A stretch of 64,000 bases of DNA from Panagrolaimus kolymaensis. Lineage: Eukaryota; Nematoda; Chromadorea; Rhabditida; Panagrolaimidae. The number at the start of each line of letters is the position of its first letter. Position 1 is the stretch's first letter. This document shows, one piece after another, positions 37,180-50,800 of this stretch. The DNA is taken from NCBI GenBank assembly GCA_028622995.1, contig JAJQJQ010000038.1:1984001-2048000 (forward strand), written 5' to 3'. A program made the position numbers and the translations under genes. The notes below the pieces were generated by a model. The model worked only from the letters and a program-made list of their open reading frames with translations, did no database searches and had not been told where the DNA came from.

Positions 37180-37783
37180 GATTGTTGCTGCTGGATTTGG
37201 ATTTAAAGACTGAAAAAATCACACGTCACTCTTTTTTTTTTTGAGCAAAAAAGCAATAATTATTGACGAAGAAATTCATACAATTTTTTACGCGTACCAT
37301 TTTTTCAAAGAGTCTTACTCTTTATTATAAGTTATCAAAGAAGCTTTATTAAATTTAGTTAAGTAAAAGGAACTATTAAAAATAGTTAAGCCAAAAAAAT
37401 ATATAATCGCGGCGACAAGGAAAACAACTTGAACGAAATGCCAAATAAAATTTTTTGATGCGCGTAAACCAACTATGAAAACTAGTTTCCAAGTGGCGAC
37501 TCTCATCTCAACATATGGATTTACGGAAGAAAAATTCGAAAATTAATTATTATTCTAATTTTTATAAAATTGATTTCTTGGGATTTTACACATGAACAGC
37601 AACAAACCAAAAAAGTTTAATTTAGAAAATTGTTATTGCTTTTTGTGCTGCAAAAAAATCAGTAAAAAATATACAAAAATTAATTTATTTTTTGAGCCGT
37701 AATAAACAAAAATAAGTTAAATGAATGAATGAATTAACCGTAGAAAAAAAAGTTTTGTAAATATTTAAATTTTAAAAAGATAT
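37180..37783. other. Spacer upstream of the coiled-coil gene
   Basis: 604 bp. A tttttcag acceptor lies about 30 nt before the coiled-coil gene's ATG. The rest is AT-rich, with the presumed 3' UTR of the canopy gene at its right end. Confidence 0.4.
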
Positions 37784-38483
37784 CTAGAGTTCTTCGTTGA
37801 CTGAATTATCAACAGGATTCTCCATGGATTCGCCATGGGCAGCTTTATCATCTTCATATGAAAGATCAGGAAAAGGAGTAACATCCACGGAAGTGCAAAC
37901 TCCAAGTTTAATATGGCATAAATCTCTTTCAGGATTTTCATTTTCTTTTTGCATAAATTTAATTATATCTGAATCATTATCATCAACAAAATCAATGCAC
38001 GCTGAATATAATTTATTGGATTTGCCAGAAATGCGTTTGTATTCGATAATAATGTCTTCGTGAATATATGTTTTCTTTCCAGTAACTGGATGGATGGCTT
38101 GTGTGTATTTTTTTGCTTTATCACAAACTTCTTCCAACACATCATGCAAATGTTCTTCAGATCTTGCAAATGGAATCTGTAATAAAAAAAACTAGCGATA
38201 ATAAAATATTTTTGGTTTTTGCTAAACTTACTTCATGTAACCCTTTTTGATTTCCTTTTGGATCCACTCTAAAACTTCCAACGGTGGTCGTCTTTTTAGG
38301 GTCGATAGTTTTTATAGATTTTTCAAATTCACGAACTACTACCATACAAGCTAAAAATTATTTGCTTTAATAAAAATGGAAGAAATTATATTTACCTCCG
38401 CAATTAAGGCTTGTTTCTTCAGCACTTATCACAATCGCCACAACATAAATAAAAAATAAAATAAACGTTTTGAATATCTCCAT
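37784..38483 (-). CDS. Canopy-family ER saposin-like protein
   Basis: Three exons (38483-38396, 38350-38232, 38176-37784) give 199 aa. Residues 1-20 are a signal peptide. The mature chain opens CGACMVVVREFEKSI, the first CxxC of canopy (CNPY/MSAP, DUF3456) proteins. LHDVLEEVCDKAKKY, SACIDFVDD and DLCHIKLGVC supply the remaining saposin-type cysteines, six in all. It ends VNEEL, a variant of the KDEL/HDEL retrieval signal, which suits residence in the ER lumen. Vertebrate canopy proteins assist folding and surface delivery of receptors. The acidic tail before NEEL is also typical. Which vertebrate paralogue is closest (CNPY1/2 or CNPY3/4) was not resolved. Confidence 0.88.
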
Positions 38484-39153
38484 TTTTTGATATTTTAAAA
38501 TAAGATTTTTTGAGAGTAAATTCTAATCGATTTTCGACAATCGGTTTATAATTCTACCATCGATATTTGCACAACCCGATCAAAAAATTTGTGAGGCAAA
38601 AAAAGGAAAGAAGTGGAGAAGCCAAGTTAGCTTTTTATGAGGTCACCATTAATTTGGCGGTGAAACAACATAAAGCCAAATAAAAAAGAAGAAACTATTA
38701 AAGCACACATACCGTAATGTCCTGTAATTAATAATAATTTTAGATTTCAAATATTATAAATGTATCAAAAAATTATATAAAGCCCTTGCACATTTGTAGG
38801 AAAAAATTTTTTATTTGTTTGTGAAAATGCAATTCAAAATTTTTATTTAAATAAGCTATCTTTTTATTTACATATTAAACAAAAAAATTAATTAACTTTT
38901 ATTAAAATACTTATTTCAAGATTTATTATTACTTAATTTTGCCTAAGAAAATAAATTATTAGTATTATTACTATTTTTAAGTGAGATTATTATTATTGAC
39001 AAAGACATTAGAATTATTACTATAATTATTTAAGTTTAAATTTATGGCTATTAATTAATTATTTTATTGATTGGCGAAAGCGACGTAGAAAAAAAAATAT
39101 GGTGGCCCGCATACGAAGACGGCGACTTTGAATAAAATGTGTTGGGTTTTTTT
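38484..39153. other. Spacer, no gene recognised
   Basis: 670 bp of AT-rich DNA between the canopy start and the MFSD6 3' end. TATTATTA-like runs at about 38920-39060. No exon. Confidence 0.4.
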
Positions 39154-41335
39154 TTATTCATAGCTGCTTACATATCGATCATAAGCATCATCTTGAGGAT
39201 CAGGGCCAATAGTTCCATAATTTGAATTAACCACGGATGTTTGATTAAAAGCATCAGTAATTTTGGTATCATTTCCCATGGGCATACCTTGTGGAGCTGT
39301 AATTGTTTTTCGTTATTAATTTTTTTAATTTGGGAAAGACAAATAAATAAGCGAAAAACTAATTACCAAATGTAATATCATCTTCATCAAAATTATGACT
39401 ATACTTATTTCCATCATATTTTAACATTCGATTTCCAAGAAAATTTGCAGCTAGGACCAATGCTGTAATAAGGGCAAGCAAACCGAAAAGGAGTCTTGCG
39501 CCAATCGTGGAAATAATCATTCCACCCACCATGGCACCAAGTCCTCGACCAACTCCATGATAAAGAATAAGTAAAATTTGTTGACTAGTATTTTTGAGAT
39601 GTGGTGGAGAAACTAATGAAACATATGAAGTGGCTGTGGCCCAAACCAATGCTAAAACCGTTCCTTGAACAGCTTGAAGGGGAAGAATCATCCATGGATT
39701 TGATATCCAACTAATCAATAAAAATCGAATTACATTTGCTCCCAAGCAACCATACATAGTCTAAAAAGCAAAGGAAAACTTTTTTTAAAAATTTATAAAA
39801 ATAACTAAAGTTAAAATTTTTAATATAAAATTATTTATTTTTCGAATGTTTTGAACTTACTCTAACATATCCATATTTATTAATAAAATGAAAAGTGTAA
39901 AAAAATGCTGCAATTTCAGCTGCATGATTTACAACTGAAGCGATACCAAAAATAATAGGTGAACCACCCAAATCTTGAAGATACCAATAAAGAAATGCAA
40001 AAACATTTCCTGCACCAAAACCAATGGTTACTACACCCAAAAGATAAAGCATAAAATGAATGTTCATCATCGCTTTTAATGCAGCTCTCCATTCATTTTG
40101 TTCTCCTCGAGCTTCGTTGGTTCTTAATTGTTTGCCTCGAGTTTTTTCAGCAATGGCTGGATCAACTTCAGTTAGTTGTGTATCCATAACCAATCCTCCA
40201 ACTTCATCAGGTCGATATTGTTCATTTTCTTGACCAAATTTAAGTTGAGTGGCAATAGCCATGGACATGGCAGCAAAAACTGTGCTTGCAACAAAGCATA
40301 AAATATAATTTTTTTCTGTGGTATTTTTAGTTGGACATGGATGATTTCGGAAGGTATCCGAATAATCTAATCCAATACCTATGACAAACATAGCCATACC
40401 CCAACCAATGGAACCAAAAAGTCGAATTCTTCCAAATTCTCTAGGTTGGTCAGAAACCAAAGCCAAAGTGCATCCATCCGCTAAAGGTAAAACCGGGCAA
40501 CTAAAGAATTCACCCAATGCAATTAAAATAAGTAATAACATAAAAGCTTGTTGAACGGCAGGTTCACGATAAACTCGAGTGGAATGTGGAGGGCTAACAA
40601 GAACACCATAAACTTCTTCATTATAATTACAAACTTTTTCATGGGTTATATATTCGGGTGCCATTCCAGCCACCATATCTTCTTCTCCATCATAAGTTGA
40701 TAAATCAATAATGGTGTCGAGGATTTCTAAAAAAAAATAATAAAATTTTTTTAGTTAAAAACGTCATTTTTTTTTTATTGCTTTTCACTCACTATTTGCG
40801 GTGTCACGTTTTCTTCTTCCAAGTCCTGTGGCTTCTTTGAGGTAACCTAATGCTCCTCCACGCACCACTTCCTCAGCAGGAATGATGAGCTTGCATTCGC
40901 CTCCAGTGTCATTTTTATCTAATACAACACAATATGGAGTTATGGGTTGGACAAAACCAACAGCCAGAGTGGAAATAATTAAAGCACCAAGTGAAAACAT
41001 TAATAATACTTTTCCTATAAAAAACAATACTAAAAAATTTAAAAAAAAATCGAATTTGCGAAACCTTTTTTAAATCTTTGAGCAAACATTCCCCAAAATG
41101 GTGTAGCAAGAAATTCAATAAATGGCCGACAACCAAGTAATATTCCAGCTTGAGCGGCAGTCATTCCAAGTTGTTTGAAATATATTGCAAGCAAGGGAAA
41201 TAAACTACCAAAACTTGCAAAATATAATAAATAAAATAATCTAACCATAAATAAATCTCTTGGAATATCACGTCCCATAAAATGTATGCTTCTACCATCG
41301 GTGGTACCCGCCCCAGCAGAATCCATGGTCATCAT
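39154..41335 (-). CDS. mfsd-6: MFSD6-like major facilitator transporter
   Basis: Five exons (41335-41065, 41014-40793, 40726-39861, 39760-39367, 39296-39154) give 631 aa. About 12 membrane helices are visible. Family landmarks are LFYLLYFASFGSLFPLLAIY in helix 1, GRPFIEF-like CRPFIEFLATPFWG in helices 2-3, FFSCPVLPLADG, FGRIRLFGSIGWGMAMFVIG and LQAVQGTVLALVWATATSY. A long loop after helix 3 includes GRRKRD, a possible furin-type site. The MFSD6 (MFS_1_like) family has no settled substrate; the C. elegans member has been linked to neurotransmission, as far as I recall. A frame extends upstream of the chosen ATG without another ATG, so 41335 is taken as the start. Confidence 0.88.
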
Positions 41336-42581
41336 CTTTGCGCGGAGTAACAAACTGCGGCTTAATGCCTCAGTTGTTTTCAGAAAATGTTAATAAAAAA
41401 TGTAGTTACGAAGCCACTTGGCTGCTTTTTTCTATTTCTTAAAAAATTAAAATTAATATTTATAAAAAATATGTATAGTTTTGAGGGCAAAAAAGAAAAA
41501 AACAAATCCTTTAATGAAAAAAGTGAATAAACAGGAAAAACAAAAAATATTAAAATTAATTAATCTCTATTTTTATCACGGCAGAAAAATTTACAAGGTT
41601 TAACCAACAAAAAGATGAGGCATTTTTTTTTTATTTTATCGGATTTTTTTTTCAAAGCCAACAACTAAGCCAATGACGTGAATACTAAAAAAGCCTCCAA
41701 CAACCAACAAAAAAAAACGGAAATCGATCAAACTTAACTTTTATTAAAAAAAAGAGAGAAAGAAGTTTTTTAAAAAGGGAAAAACATTTTATAATAAATT
41801 TTTTTTCACTTTTTTTGGCACTCAAACTCGTTACTAATTTTTTCACGATAGAAAGAGAAAAAAAACAACTTCATTATGCTTTTTAGTTAAACGGTTTTTT
41901 TTTTGCACTATAAATTTCAAACACGCATTCTTCTATTCTAAAAAAACACGCAGCTTTAAAGAAGAAAAAAGGCCTTTTGCCGACGACGACGAAGCAAACG
42001 TTTAAGCTTCACAGCAGAGTTCCGCTATATGCCTTCTTTCACGACGACAACAACGTTGGATGGCAGTCGATGCATGTATGTATTATGTATAGACACTTGC
42101 GTCTCTAACACTCCATTCCTTTTTAGTTTTTTTTGGTTGTTGGAGAAGCCATTGAGTAACTTTCAACGATGGCGAAATACATCATAGATAGAAGCATTCC
42201 ATTTTTTTTTTCGTTATTTTTTCTGCTTGCTGTTTCTGCTATGAGCAATTCTTTTCTATTTTTTGAATGCCTGCTTTCCAAAGCTTTTTTTTCTGTGCCG
42301 TAAAAGTAAAAAAAAAACTCTAACTTCATTCAAATGAAAAAAGCAAAAAATAAAATGGGTAGCATAAAGGATTGAAGAAGAAAAAAAAAGAGTTGCAGAG
42401 ATGAATAAATTTTGCTTTTTTTTTTTTATGTTTTTTTCAAAACACAAGGTATGTTAAAAACAATTTTATTGTTTGGGAATGGAGATTTGTATGCCTTTAT
42501 TATGAACATGAATAAAAAAAAGTATGAAGAAGAAAAAAAACAGTTGAAAAAACTTAATTAGCAAAATATGCTTTATGGGGC
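41336..42581. other. Intergenic region, 1.2 kb
   Basis: AT-rich, with a GC-richer block gacgacgacgaag near 41985 and an ATG-poor T-run region near 42420. No exon could be supported on either strand. Confidence 0.45.
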
Positions 42582-44193
42582 TTAATTAATAGTCCAATCA
42601 ACATAATAACCTCCCGATAATAATACAGTTCCAGTAGTAAATTTAATATCAAGATATGTGCTATTTTTGATTACTCGAATTAAATAATCTCCAAGTTTTA
42701 CTTTATCATTAATGATGATACTTGGTATTCTAAAATGTGAAATTTCTAGAGCATTTTCAAATTAATTCACTTACACATTAGCGTTAACAGTAATTTTGGT
42801 TGTAGCATCGACTTTGATGTTATTTACTACAACTTTTATCGGACTACTGCTGATTATTTTATAAACACAGTTGAGATTACTATTATATGATTTGGTTGGT
42901 GGTGCTTTTCCATCAAAACCTGGAGACCAGAAAGGTCCTGGAACAACTCCTGGTTTTAGACCAGTCATTGAAAGCGGGCAGCCAGCTAAAACACATATTG
43001 TTTTTTTTTGTTGCGAATACAATAATATTAACCTGTTTCACAATGACCAGTTTGATTGAGATTCCCTGCGCATTCACAAGATGCCTTTCCATTGATCACA
43101 AAACAATCGCCAGCTGCAAAATTTGGATTCTTACAATTATAATTACTGCAAAGGTTGGGTGTCGTTGGACGAGGCGTTGTGGTGGTTGCTGTAAAAAATA
43201 ATTTTAATTATCTAAAGAATTTTAATTCTTACTTATTGGTGGTGGAGTAGCTAAAGCACAACTTTTGTAATAACATGTAGTGAGATCGGAATAAATAGCT
43301 TTGATTGTTTGATTTGTTTCAGTAATCGATGCAGTTTCATTATGAACAAAAGCTTTGGCTTCATCAACTAAAATTCGTAATTCTTCCATTTTTCTAAAAA
43401 AAGTAGGCTGTAAGTAAATTTAAGTTTAAAATGGAAAATCATAATACTCTCTTAGCTCCTCAACCATTAATGTAACATTTTCATATTTTTCTAAAGCTTC
43501 ACTATTTTTAAATTGCTTGTTGGCATAACTAGCAACAGATGAAGCAAGATTAAAATTAGCTTGATCTGTTTGTAATTTGGAGTTGTCAACATTATAAGTA
43601 TCGGCATCAATTTGTGGAGCACTAATATTATAAACACAATAACCCTTAATTGAATCACAATCAACATCAAATTCTAAATAATTTAAAGCTTTTAAAAAAT
43701 ATTAAGAAATTTGTTTTAATTTTTTACCTGCCCAAACATCAGCTTGTGTTGTTGCTAAAGGAGCTTGAGTCGTTGTTGGAGCTTGAGTTGCAATAGTTGT
43801 AACTTGTTGTGGTGTTGTTTGTCCGGATGCAGTTGGTGCTCCTGATGTTATCGAAGCTCCTTTTACTGTTGATACAGTTTCACCAGTCGTAGTTGATTGG
43901 ACTTCACCAGTTGTAGTTGAAGCTGGAGTCCCTGGACTTTGTGTTGAACCTTCTGATGAGGTTGGACCACCGCTCACTGATGTGGCTGTTGATTCCCCAT
44001 TTGTAGAACTGGGTGAACTTCCATCACCTGAATTTTCTGACGTAGTTGAACCACCCGAACCATCGGAAGTAGTAGATCCATCAGTACTTGTAATAACTGT
44101 GGTTGGAACATCTGTACTGGAACTATCAGGAACTGATTGGCAATTTAAAATCAAACTTGCAAAAATAACAAAAAATATTGGGACCAATTTCAT
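42582..44193 (-). CDS. Secreted mucin-like protein with EGF and CUB domains
   Basis: Six exons (44193-43728, 43688-43448, 43393-43233, 43188-43033, 42985-42775, 42729-42582) give 460 aa. Residues 1-20 are a signal peptide. Residues 21-150 are a Ser/Thr/Gly-rich mucin-like arm suited to dense O-glycosylation. A coiled or helical segment follows (EALEKYENVTLMVEEL). An EGF module comes next with six cysteines (CSNYNCKNPNFAAGDC, then CECAGNLNQTGHC). The last 120 residues look like a CUB-like domain (WSPGF, NLNCVYKI). It is probably an extracellular or glycocalyx protein. The same domain mix occurs in nematode surface proteins, but I cannot name an orthologue. Confidence 0.8.
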
Positions 44194-45140
44194 CGTTTTC
44201 TCCCTAAATTATTTTTTGTTATTTAAAATATAACAATACTTTTTTTATTTTGTGCTTACGTTTTTCCAATAATCATATTTTTCTTATCATGGGGAATCAA
44301 TCAATCCATTAAAAGCGTCATTGCTACCGTTTAATTTTGCCACACCCAACGAAGAAAGAAAATGAAGAAGGAGGAAGCTGTTATCATTTTTAAAGCAAAG
44401 GCAAATGAAGATATGCGAGTTTGCTTCTGTTTTATTTTCATTTTTTTATTTTATGATTTTCCTTGTTCAACATTTTTTGAATTTTTAACCCCTTTTTTGT
44501 GGGAGAACTTTGTTGTGTTATTGAACATGCAGGTTTTGCAAAAACAAGCCTACTGCCTGCCTGCTTCATTGTCAACTACCACCACCAAAAACATTGAAAA
44601 AGCTAAAAAGCCAAAAATTGGTGGCATATTTTTCCCTCTTGTTTAAAAAAAATAAAAGGGAGTAAGTAAAAAGAAAACGGTAGAGAAAAAAGAGATGGCG
44701 ACGACAAGCGACATGCACATTGGTTGTTAATATTTCATGAGCATCTATCTCGTTGTTGAACCTTTTTGGCGGGCATTCTCGTTTTCATTTTTTTCTTTTT
44801 GGTAACGACTTAAAGCTTCTCAACGAAATAAAAATAAAACAGCATACAAAATTACAAAAGTTATAAATCGATAAATAAGAAAATAAAATATCACTGTGGG
44901 AAAAATAAATCTTACGCTTTCAATAAAGGGTAAACATTGACAAAAAAGCATACGATTTTAAAATTTTTTAGAAAATTAAAAAAGTAGAAGATTTTAATCA
45001 AATCAAATGTAAATTCAAAAATGTAACTTTCTTAATTGCAATCATCTGTGTTTATTGCGACGACACATAAGTATAAAAACAAAAATTAAAAAGTTAAAAT
45101 ACAAAATTATTTTTTCTTTAAATTACTTATTTTCAATTTT
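44194..45140. other. Spacer between mucin-EGF-CUB gene and unc-86
   Basis: 947 bp. The frame 44362-44646 (+) has no conserved features. The left part should carry the promoter of the mucin-like gene, the right part the unc-86 3' UTR. Confidence 0.4.
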
Positions 45141-47814
45141 TTAATAAAATAAACCTAATCCAGGAATATTTTTCATCGTTTGATGATCAATAGTTCCATT
45201 GCCGCCACCACAATTGTTAGTAGGATCAATGCCACCAATATCACCAAATGGTTCACATTTTCCAATTGTTATACCATTAATTAACGATGAAGAATTATTA
45301 CTTCTTCTTTCGTCGTTATTCATTCCTCCTCTTTGTTGCTGTTGCTGTTGAGAAGTTGAAGAATTATTATTATTGGTTGTGGCTGAATTAGAATTTAAAT
45401 TATTTATTGTTGTTGATGAAGTTGTAGATGAATTTGTTGATGATGCATTATTATTATTATTACTATTTCCATTATTTCCATTTAATCCATTTCCACGAAA
45501 CCGACTACTAGAAAACATTTACGAGGCATTCTTTTTTAAAAATAGATAAAATAAAGGTTTCTCTACCGTTTTTGTTTTTGTCTTTGATTACAAAACCATA
45601 CTCGCACAACATTCTTTTTAAGATCTAATTTTTCTGCTATAGCTGATATTCGATCTCCTGTAGGTCGAGGTTGTTGACGAAAATAATCTTCTAACAGACG
45701 TTTTTCTGGTGCAGCTATGGAAGTACGTTTACGTTTTTTTTCGGTGTTTGGTAATATACCATTTGCATCACCAACTAAGTCTTTGTTTTTCATTGCTTCT
45801 TCAGCCTAAAAAACAAGTTTAAAAAATTATAAAACAAACAGTTTTTTATTTTTTTCGTTTTTTGGCCACCTGCATCTGCATTTGCAAAAATAAAAAAGTT
45901 AAATAATTACCTTTTCAAGCCATGAATGCAAAATAGGTTTCAATGCAACCATATTATTATGTGAAAGGGTTAAACTTTCAAACCGACAAATAGTTGATTG
46001 ACTTAATGAACCAACTCCAGGCATTTTAAGATGTGCTAATGCTTTGCCAACATCAGCTTGAGTTACACCAAGTTTTATTCGGCGTTGTTTAAAATGTTCT
46101 GCAAATCTTTCCAATTCTCTCGGATCAACATCCATCATTTCGAGGCCTAAAAAATGAAAGCATTTGTAACTTAAAAATATTAAAGAAAAATTAAATATGG
46201 GTAGTTTTGATGAGTAAAAACTTGAAAATTAATAAATCATACCTGCATTTGGAGCGGATAAAGGATAACGCTGCATAACAGAATTATGCATTCCATTGGT
46301 TGGAATTGCAGCAACAGCAGCAGCACTGGCGCTTGCAACCGCCGCTGCTGTACTGGCATTAAATGGTGGGCCCATTTGTTGATATTGAGCAAAATGATGC
46401 GATGGATAATGATGTTGCATAGCCATAACTTGTTGTAATGAAGCCATGGATTCTGTGGCTTGTTGGGCGCTATCCAATAACGATGAAGAGCTATGGGCAA
46501 TTGAAGCTGGATCGAAGTCAACTCCAGCTGCAAGGGATTGATGATAGCCATATCTTTAAAAACATTACTGTAGTTTGGCTTAAAAAAAGGCAAAAAATTC
46601 CAAAACTTACGGAAACATATCTTGTGGCCGCAACATCGTAGCTGCGGATACATTAACATTTTTAATATCCATTTCGGCTAAAGCTGCTTGAGCTCGAAAG
46701 AAATTATCATCTACTGATCCAAAAATTGAATTACTCTGGAGAAAGGAAAAAATTATTTTAGTCGTCTTTGTCGTCGTTGTCAACATTTTTCCCTTTTTTT
46801 AGAATGCTCTATCTCCCAAAATGTTTTTTCTCTTTATTTTTTGTTTCTTTTTTGGTTACTCAAAAATTAGTATTTAGTTATGCTATTAAAATTTTATATA
46901 CTTTGCATCGGTTATTTATCGTGAAATATTCATCAATGGCCAGTCTCGTCTTGCTGGTGGTGGAGGAAGCTTTGGAAAAAACAAAGCAAAACAAAAAGTT
47001 TCCAAGCTTTTTTTCTTCTTTCGACCGATTAAACAATTTAGCAAGTTTAAGAATATTTTAAAAATTAGCAGCGAATACTAAACTCAAGTTTTTTTAAACA
47101 ATTCTATCAAAAACAATAGCATCCATTCGCTTGAATCATAAAAAAAGAACTCCAGCAGAATGGAACAAAATTATTCAAAGAAGGAAAGACCTTAGAACAC
47201 TACCACATAAATTTGTGATGAATGATTGTGAATTATTGAAAAAGACTGTAAATATTAATGAAGGCTCAAAAACAACAACAAATAAAACAATGCTACTCGT
47301 TGCTTGCTAGTTTATTTCAAGCATAAGTTTTTTAGCGTGTATGAAAAAATAGCAGACGATGAAGGAGTCTAAAAATATTTGTTATGGAAGCTAAATGAGT
47401 GTAAAGAATAATCGGTTTAAGCTATTAATTGATTCTTTTTAACTTTGCATAAAAATTTATTATTATTTTTGGCCCTCAAAAAATTATCGAATATTTATAT
47501 GCTTATGCTTTTTGCTCAGCTGCTGGAGGGAGTAAGTTTGCCCGCTTTTTTAATTTTTTGATTAATTATTTACTACTTTGAACATGACATTCCTTTTTTT
47601 CGTTATAAACAAGTCAAAGATTGGCCTTGTACCCAAATAAAAATTATTTTTTTGGTTAATTAAAAATTTTTATTATTATTTTGACTACAACTAAATAACT
47701 TACTTGTTGCATTCCTCGACGATAATTATTTGTTGTTGGTGAATACCTTCCCGTGCTCGCAGCGGTCATAGCATTTAAACTTGGATAAATGCTTCGTTGT
47801 TGTTGCTGCATCAT
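45141..47814 (-). CDS. unc-86: POU-IV (Brn-3) homeodomain transcription factor
   Basis: Six exons (47814-47704, 46735-46611, 46553-46243, 46146-45911, 45805-45567, 45507-45141) give 462 aa. A POU-IV box is at residues 38-58 ([20 protein letters not shown]). The POU-specific domain (about residues 185-260) has [20 protein letters not shown] and [11 protein letters not shown]. The homeodomain (about 280-340) has [16 protein letters not shown] and the recognition helix [16 protein letters not shown] with Val47, Cys50 and Asn51. These are the class IV signatures of UNC-86, which specifies many neuron types. A Ser/Asn/Gln-rich tail of about 120 residues follows the homeodomain. The start is the first ATG after an in-frame stop; an extra 5' exon cannot be excluded. 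Confidence 0.93.
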
Positions 47815-50800
47815 CACGTTGGAATCAAATGGTATGGAGCCGGGAAGGCAAAATATATCCGAATGTGACGACAGGATGAATTAATTTATTAATAAATGGA
47901 TTTTTTAATTAAAATTAAAAAAAATTTTGGAAAGATAAGGAAGGAAATAAAATGTGAATAAGTTACAGTACGACGATGAACTCTGAAGAAATACAAATTT
48001 TTAAAAGTAAATTAAAAACTTTAAAAAATAAGAAATTGCTATAAAAGGTCATATCGCGATAAAAAAAAGCAAAAATAAATACCGTAATCCAAAAAGGAGA
48101 CAAAGAAAAATAAATGTAATTCCGTTACGAGGATCAAAAATGCAACTTGTTTTCTTTGATATAAGAAAGCGGAAATGCCGTCAGCTGCAACAACGGCAAT
48201 CTCTTTTCCTCAGTGAACTTTCGCCGTCGTTCAACAGAGAAAAAGGGTGTGCCGACGACCAATGCCGTTTTCACTGTTGTTTGGGGTTGGCTGCCGTGGA
48301 AGCATCATCAAAAAATATAAGCGGAAAAAAACCAAAGTGAGAACCTTCTTTTTTTTTGCTTCGACACACGAGCAGCAGTATTTCTTCATTCTGTTATAGA
48401 AGCAGCAGAAGTGGCAACAACTTTGTGACACCTACATTTTTTCTCTCAACCATCAGACTTTATATTTTATTTTTCTTCTCTTTCGTTAGTAGTAGTTACC
48501 GTATATCTCAACCATCGTCTGCTTTATTCTTTCTTTCTTGCTTGCTTGTTGTTTGCCATATTTTTAAAAAGCTTTGGTGTGCCATCATTTAAAGCTCCGC
48601 CTTAATGTCAAAAAGCGCTTTTTTTTAACCATTAGTTAGTTGTTTTGTTGGCATCGGAAATGTCCATTTTTGGGAAACATAGGAAAAAGCGAGTTAAAAG
48701 TGAAAAAAATATTGTTGCATGCTTCTTTTTTTCAAGAAAATACTGATGCTTTTCTTTTTCGTCTTCCTCGGCTTCTTCTCATCGTTATCGACGAAGAGTC
48801 CTCTTCTTCTTCGACTTCAAGTGAATGACTGAGGATGATTAACAATTTATGTGGGATATTTAAAAGGCTCGAAACAAAAAAAGCGTTAATGGGAGAGAGC
48901 TCGAAAAAAAGAAGAAAACTATTTTCATGACCCGGAAAGAAAATGAAAGTAGTAAGATTTAGAAAAAGAAGAAAAAAAGTTGTTAAAAACTATTGCAAAA
49001 AAATCGGACGAGTATTTTTAAGAATAACATAAAGTTTAAAAAGTAAAATTAGAAACAAAAAAGGCATTTAAAATCTAGCAAATTTTTACAATAAAAAAAC
49101 GATTGTTGATGGACTCAAAGAAAAAGGGAAGAAAGAAGTCTTTCTTATTTTTTAGATGAAACATTTTGAGGACATTAAAAGAATGACATGCACAATGATA
49201 CTATGTTGCAAATTGCAATAACATTTATTGTTTTTTTTTATTAGGCCGCTTTTACAAAATGAGAATAATAAATTAATTCCTCGATTTTTTTATTCTTCTT
49301 GCTTATTTGTGAAAAAACGTTCACATTTTTTGTTGCTTTAATGATTTTCTTTTTTTTAATTTTTCTGGATAGTTAAGCATTTAATTTACGAGAAAATAAA
49401 TTTCGTGATTTTAGGTGTCTAGCATCAAATTCAGGAAATTATTGCATGTTAAAAAGCTTTTTTGAAATAAAAAAATCTCGATTCTTTGATAAATGTCATC
49501 TTTCGGGAATAAAGTACTGTAAATGGCGCCTATATATTTCACTTTTTTTTCACTTTGCCTCCATCTTTTTTCGTTGCTTGCTTTATTTTTATTTGAGTTA
49601 GTTAAAATTATTGTTTCTTTGACAAAAGGTTTGAAACAAAAAAATAAAAAAATAAAGACAATAGGATGATGAAAATCGGTGGGTCGTCGCCATGGATTAG
49701 ATGCTGCTTTTTCTTTTTCTTCTTTTGGAACTACGGAAAAAAAAGTATGGAAGCTTACAGAAACAAAGAATAAGTGGTAGTGAAAAGCATCATCGGCAGC
49801 AGTGATGGTTGGCAACAATACGTTTTAGCTGAAGCTTCATCGTTCTCCTCCTGAAAATAAAAATAAAAAGCGAGAGTGAGAAAATTAGTTTCAAAAACTC
49901 CGTTGACTGACTGTAACGCGCGGGAATATAACGCAAAAGGTGTCATCCTCTTTTTCTCACTCACTCTCTATTTTTTTTTCTTCCAAAAGTGTGCTGCAAA
50001 TTTGGGAACTCATCCATATGGCTCAAGTGGCCCGGAAGGGAAGATAGCAAGCAAGAAGCAATTGTTTCATATTTTTTATTTTTTATATTTGAAACAAAAA
50101 AAAATTTAATATAAAAAATAAAGGGACAACGAAAAAAAAGTTGAAAACACAAAAATAAAAAAAAATAAGAAACAAAAAAGCAGCTCAGCTACCAAACGTC
50201 GAAGCAGCACAGAAGAAACAAACTGAATTGAATGTGCATATGTTTGAGGGAAAGAAAAGACACTAGGTAGATTATAAACTATGTATGCGGCAGTGGCTAT
50301 TGCATTATTAACAACAACGACAATAATAAACGCTGTGCGTTTTATTTATGAACAAAAAATATAAAATAAACTGCGTTTTTCTTAATCTTTAAGGAATTTT
50401 TTCCACCCAAATGTGGACCTTCCTTTTTTCTCCTCTAAAATACTGTGAATCATGATCTCACTGATGTTTATTTGCAAAAAATAATTTTAATCAACAGATG
50501 CTGCTTGCTTGTTGCTTTCTCCAATAACAACAATTTTTTGATTTCACTAATGGAATATTATTTTTATTATTGTTATTATTATATTCACGCTTCAATGATT
50601 CTTCCTTTCATGTTTTTTTTCATTTTTTTCAAAGTAATCTACTTAAAACAAAAACGACAAAAAAACTTGATGAACTCTCGATTGACAATAGCACAACATA
50701 TGCTTGAGCAACATCAACATCATAATCGGGATCCCTCTTTTTTTCTATCTGACAGCTCAAAAGGTAATACCGCCACCGACAACATTTTTTATATCTTTTT

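Noticed and set aside
44362..44646. 94-codon plus-strand ORF
   Set aside because: Hydrophobic/Phe-rich reading of T runs; no family and no supporting acceptor or donor.
45508..45566. Alternative acceptor (aaaaaag) for the last unc-86 exon giving a different short tail
   Set aside because: The tttctag acceptor fits the consensus far better and opens the long Ser/Asn-rich frame without stops.
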